A DNA stretch of 7,049 bases from positions 1 through 7,049 of the forward strand of contig JAEWTC010000233.1 in NCBI GenBank assembly GCA_023459675.1, given 5' to 3'. Every line of letters starts with the position of its first letter. The stretch's first letter is position 1. A program made the translations under genes and the position numbers. The notes beneath the pieces were generated by a model that did not search any database, had not been told where the DNA came from, and was given only the letters and a program-made list of their open reading frames with translations. This document shows, piece after piece, positions 5,716-7,049 of this stretch. The stretch is from Bacillota bacterium. Its GTDB lineage: Bacteria; Bacillota; Clostridia; Christensenellales; Aristaeellaceae.

Positions 5716-5873
5716 AATGGCGGTGCGGTTGCTTACGCAACCGTTGATGATCATCGGGGTTCCATCTATCCGTTGATAAAAACAAGAATATATACGATGA
5801 TCGCTATCATCATAAAAATCGACAGATTGCGGAGCAATCTATCCGTCATTCCTCATTCAACATTCCTAATTTC
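5714..5873. repeat. MITE-like repeat, copy 2 (~160 bp recognisable)
   Basis: The left block 5714-5743 matches copy 1 (4510-4539) with a single difference over 30 bp, including the hairpin CGGTTGC/GCAACCG (5726-5743, loop TTAC). The right block 5824-5873 matches 4622-4671 with about six differences in 50, including AGATTGC/GCAATCT (5824-5840). The outer left inverted repeat of copy 1 (4482-4509) is missing here and is replaced by the hairpin array. The core (5744-5823) does not resemble that of copy 1 but is almost the same length, 80 against 82 bp. It contains two GATGAT palindromes, at 5746-5755 and 5796-5811. Orientation is the same as copy 1. Confidence 0.75.
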
Positions 5874-5878
5874 TCATG

Positions 5879-5905
5879 AGCGCAAAACGCAAAGCGTTTT
5901 GCGCT
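5879..5905 (-). terminator. 12-bp stem-loop overlapping the stop codon of the small Sm-like gene
   Basis: AGCGCAAAACGC (5879-5890) and its exact complement (5894-5905) enclose a 3-nt loop. On the minus strand the stem includes the first two bases of the TAG stop (5906-5904). The bases after it (CATGAGAAATT) lack a U-run, so this is a poor intrinsic terminator. It may act as a 3'-end stabiliser, or as a terminator whose tail was displaced when repeat copy 2 inserted next to it. Confidence 0.6.
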
Positions 5906-6125
5906 AATCGTCCTCTCCGTGGTCGCCTCGCGCGTAATCGCAGCTTAGCACGTCGGCAATAGGCACCGCGACCGGTTCCTTCTTCGCGCCCAGGCGCAGG
6001 GTAACGGTCGTATCGTCCGCGGCAAGCACCACGGCGTTCTTCTGCGTGAGGACGCCGTTTTGCAAAAGCATCACGCGGATTTTTTTCTGCTTCTCCAGCG
6101 AATATCTGAAAAACGGGTTCGTCAT
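5904..6125 (-). CDS. Small Sm/Hfq-like protein of unknown function (73 aa)
   Basis: I do not recognise a named family. The protein has a short amphipathic start (NPFFRYSLEKQKK, residues 3-15) and then an alternating strand pattern: IRVMLLQNG (16-24), VLTQKNAVVLAADD (25-38), TTVTLRLGAKK (39-49), PVAVPIADVLSCDY (51-64). It ends in a polar, acidic tail (DHGEDD). This order of helix, strand-NG turn, bent strand and final VPIxDVLS strand resembles Hfq/Sm folds (Hfq: a helix, then YLVNGIKLQG, ending in a KHAIS strand). The Hfq KH signature is absent, so it is not a true Hfq. The start is the ATG at 6125, whose ATGA overlaps the stop of the upstream membrane-protein gene. The longer 85-residue frame (from 6161) has no ribosome site and would lie within that gene. 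Expression is therefore probably coupled to the membrane protein. Confidence 0.7.
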   Translation of the reverse strand: MTNPFFRYSLEKQKKIRVMLLQNGVLTQKNAVVLAADDTTVTLRLGAKKEPVAVPIADVLSCDYARGDHGEDD

Positions 6126-7049
6126 GGCGCGGTGAGCGCGGCTTGCAACTCCACGCGCCAAATCACCGTGCCGCCCGCTTCGCTTTCATATGCGCGGGGG
6201 AACAACGCGTCCAGCGCGGCCGTATCCACGGCGTAAGCGTCGCGCTCCCACGCGCTTACGTATATGTATTCCACTCTGTATTGGGTGAGCGTGGCCAGAT
6301 GGTTTGCCGGATCCTCGTAGAAGGCCTTAAGCTCCGCCTTGCGCCCGGCGGTGGTGAAGCCGTGGAAATAGAGGTACAGATCGCTCCCGCACACAATGGT
6401 GCGTCCCGCAAGGGACGCGGCCGGGTTCAGGTGCTGGGTGCCGGTCAGAAACACGCTGTGCTCGGGGGTGTTTTCGCGGATGAACGCGGCGGTTTCCACG
6501 TCCTCCACTGTGTACGCCTGATAATTGCTCACGCACTCCCGCGCCACGGTCAGCCCCGCGGACAGGAACAGCACGCACAGCGCAAGCGCGGCCATCACGC
6601 GCCGCCCGCCCACGCCCTTCAGCCTTTCGTACAGCGTGATTGCGTAATCCGCCGCCATGGGCAGGCAGAGCAAAAACCACACGTAGATCAGCTTGTTGTT
6701 ATCGTACTCGTTGGGTTGGAAAATGATGAACTCCGCGACCAGCAGAATCAGGAACGCGCCCGCGGCGATCAGCCGGTACTGGCGCACGGCGGCGTTGTGC
6801 CGCTGCGTTTCCTCCGCTTCCGGCGTTTCCCCGTTGTCCGGCGCCGGGGTTTCGCCTGCGCCGCCTGTCGGTGCGCCGCCGGATAACTTCCGCCTGCGCT
6901 GGAACAGCGCGAGCAAAATCAACAGATAGGGGACGCCGATATTTTTGATGTAGAACCAGAAGTACGGCTCCACCAGCCCCGCGCCGCCCCGGTTGTTGCA
7001 CCAGTTGAACTGGAAGCGCAAAAAGTGGTCCGAGGAGATCGCCTGTTTG
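6122..7049 (-). CDS. Multi-pass membrane protein, GT-C glycosyltransferase-like, C-terminal 308 residues; 5' end outside window
   Basis: The frame stays open to the window end (first full codon at 7048-7046). The TTG near 7021 is not a start, because nothing resembling a ribosome site precedes it and the frame continues upstream. The fragment shows four hydrophobic helices at about residues 33-50, 92-110, 119-139 and 150-168. Helices 1 and 2 are joined by a Gly/Pro/Glu-rich, likely cytosolic loop (51-90). A soluble domain follows (about 170-304). The segment FQPNEYDNNKLIYVWFLL (110-127) before a helix, then VETAAFIRENTPEHSVFLTG and LNPAASLAGRTIVCGSDLYLYFHG, recalls large bacterial GT-C-type or YfhO-like membrane glycosyltransferases that use polyprenyl-phosphate sugars. 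This is recalled resemblance, not a confirmed match. The catalytic N-terminal half, with the acidic loop-1 residues, is not visible. The stop overlaps the next gene's start by ATGA. Confidence 0.7.
   Translation of the reverse strand, partial: KQAISSDHFLRFQFNWCNNRGGAGLVEPYFWFYIKNIGVPYLLILLALFQRRRKLSGGAPTGGAGETPAPDNGETPEAEETQRHNAAVRQYRLIAAGAFLILLVAEFIIFQPNEYDNNKLIYVWFLLCLPMAADYAITLYERLKGVGGRRVMAALALCVLFLSAGLTVARECVSNYQAYTVEDVETAAFIRENTPEHSVFLTGTQHLNPAASLAGRTIVCGSDLYLYFHGFTTAGRKAELKAFYEDPANHLATLTQYRVEYIYVSAWERDAYAVDTAALDALFPRAYESEAGGTVIWRVELQAALTAP

Noticed and set aside
5364..5747. 127-residue plus-strand frame covering the hairpin array
   Set aside because: It begins inside the XRE gene antisense and reads through palindromic DNA. 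No ribosome site, and the protein has no coherent fold pattern; the region is better explained as structured repeat DNA.
5549..5873. CRISPR array
   Set aside because: There are many short inverted repeats but no regularly spaced direct repeats of 24-40 bp with unique spacers, and no cas genes.
6126..6161. N-terminal extension of the small Sm-like protein to 85 residues
   Set aside because: The extra 12 codons lie within the membrane protein gene with no ribosome site, while the ATG at 6125 gives a typical ATGA coupling overlap and a sensible protein start.
6143..6886. 247-residue plus-strand frame opposite the membrane protein
   Set aside because: The minus-strand frame has clear membrane helices and ATGA coupling to the next gene; this one is an antisense shadow.
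1..7049. Phage, defence island or toxin-antitoxin system
   Set aside because: The XRE regulator has a ligand-binding-type domain and no toxin partner. No nuclease, integrase, transposase or defence gene is visible in the window.

Overview
The window is a GC-rich bacterial chromosomal segment. The best guess for its source is a high-GC member of the Clostridia (Bacillota). The pointers are strong AGGAGG-type ribosome binding sites, the long (~400-residue) clostridial branch of PRPP synthetase, a C-terminally short AdoHcy hydrolase, an XRE regulator with an effector-like domain, and tight gene packing. No rRNA, tRNA or phage gene anchors the taxonomy, so this is inference.

Left part (1-2550, + strand): the 3' end of ahcY (S-adenosylhomocysteine hydrolase, cut by the window edge), a full three-domain ada (methyl-DNA damage sensor, AraC-type regulator and alkyltransferase), and, 3 bp after it, a small stand-alone CCG-type cysteine-rich Fe-S protein. 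The block ends at a perfect 16-bp-stem terminator shared with the convergent prs gene.

Middle part (2577-4459, - strand): a long-form ribose-phosphate pyrophosphokinase with its own promoter, preceded in transcription order by a four-helix GtrA-family membrane protein. The GtrA gene has a perfect extended -10 promoter whose start site falls in a 12-bp perfect inverted repeat.

Right part (4482-7049, - strand): an XRE regulator with a GyrI/BmrR-like C-terminal domain lies between two same-orientation copies of a ~160-200 bp non-coding repeat. The two copies have near-identical ends but dissimilar cores of almost the same length. Between the XRE promoter and the second copy is a ~170 bp stretch of nested short hairpins carrying a recurring GCGAGTG/CGAATGAG-like motif. 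Next in transcription order upstream are a 73-residue Sm/Hfq-like small protein and the C-terminal 308 residues of a multi-pass membrane protein resembling GT-C glycosyltransferases. Those two genes overlap by ATGA.

The genes look like ordinary metabolism and envelope functions (methyl cycle, alkylation repair, PRPP supply, lipid-linked sugar handling). No defence system, CRISPR array or large mobile island is visible. The most unusual content is the non-coding repeat architecture around the XRE gene and the coupled Sm-like mini-protein.
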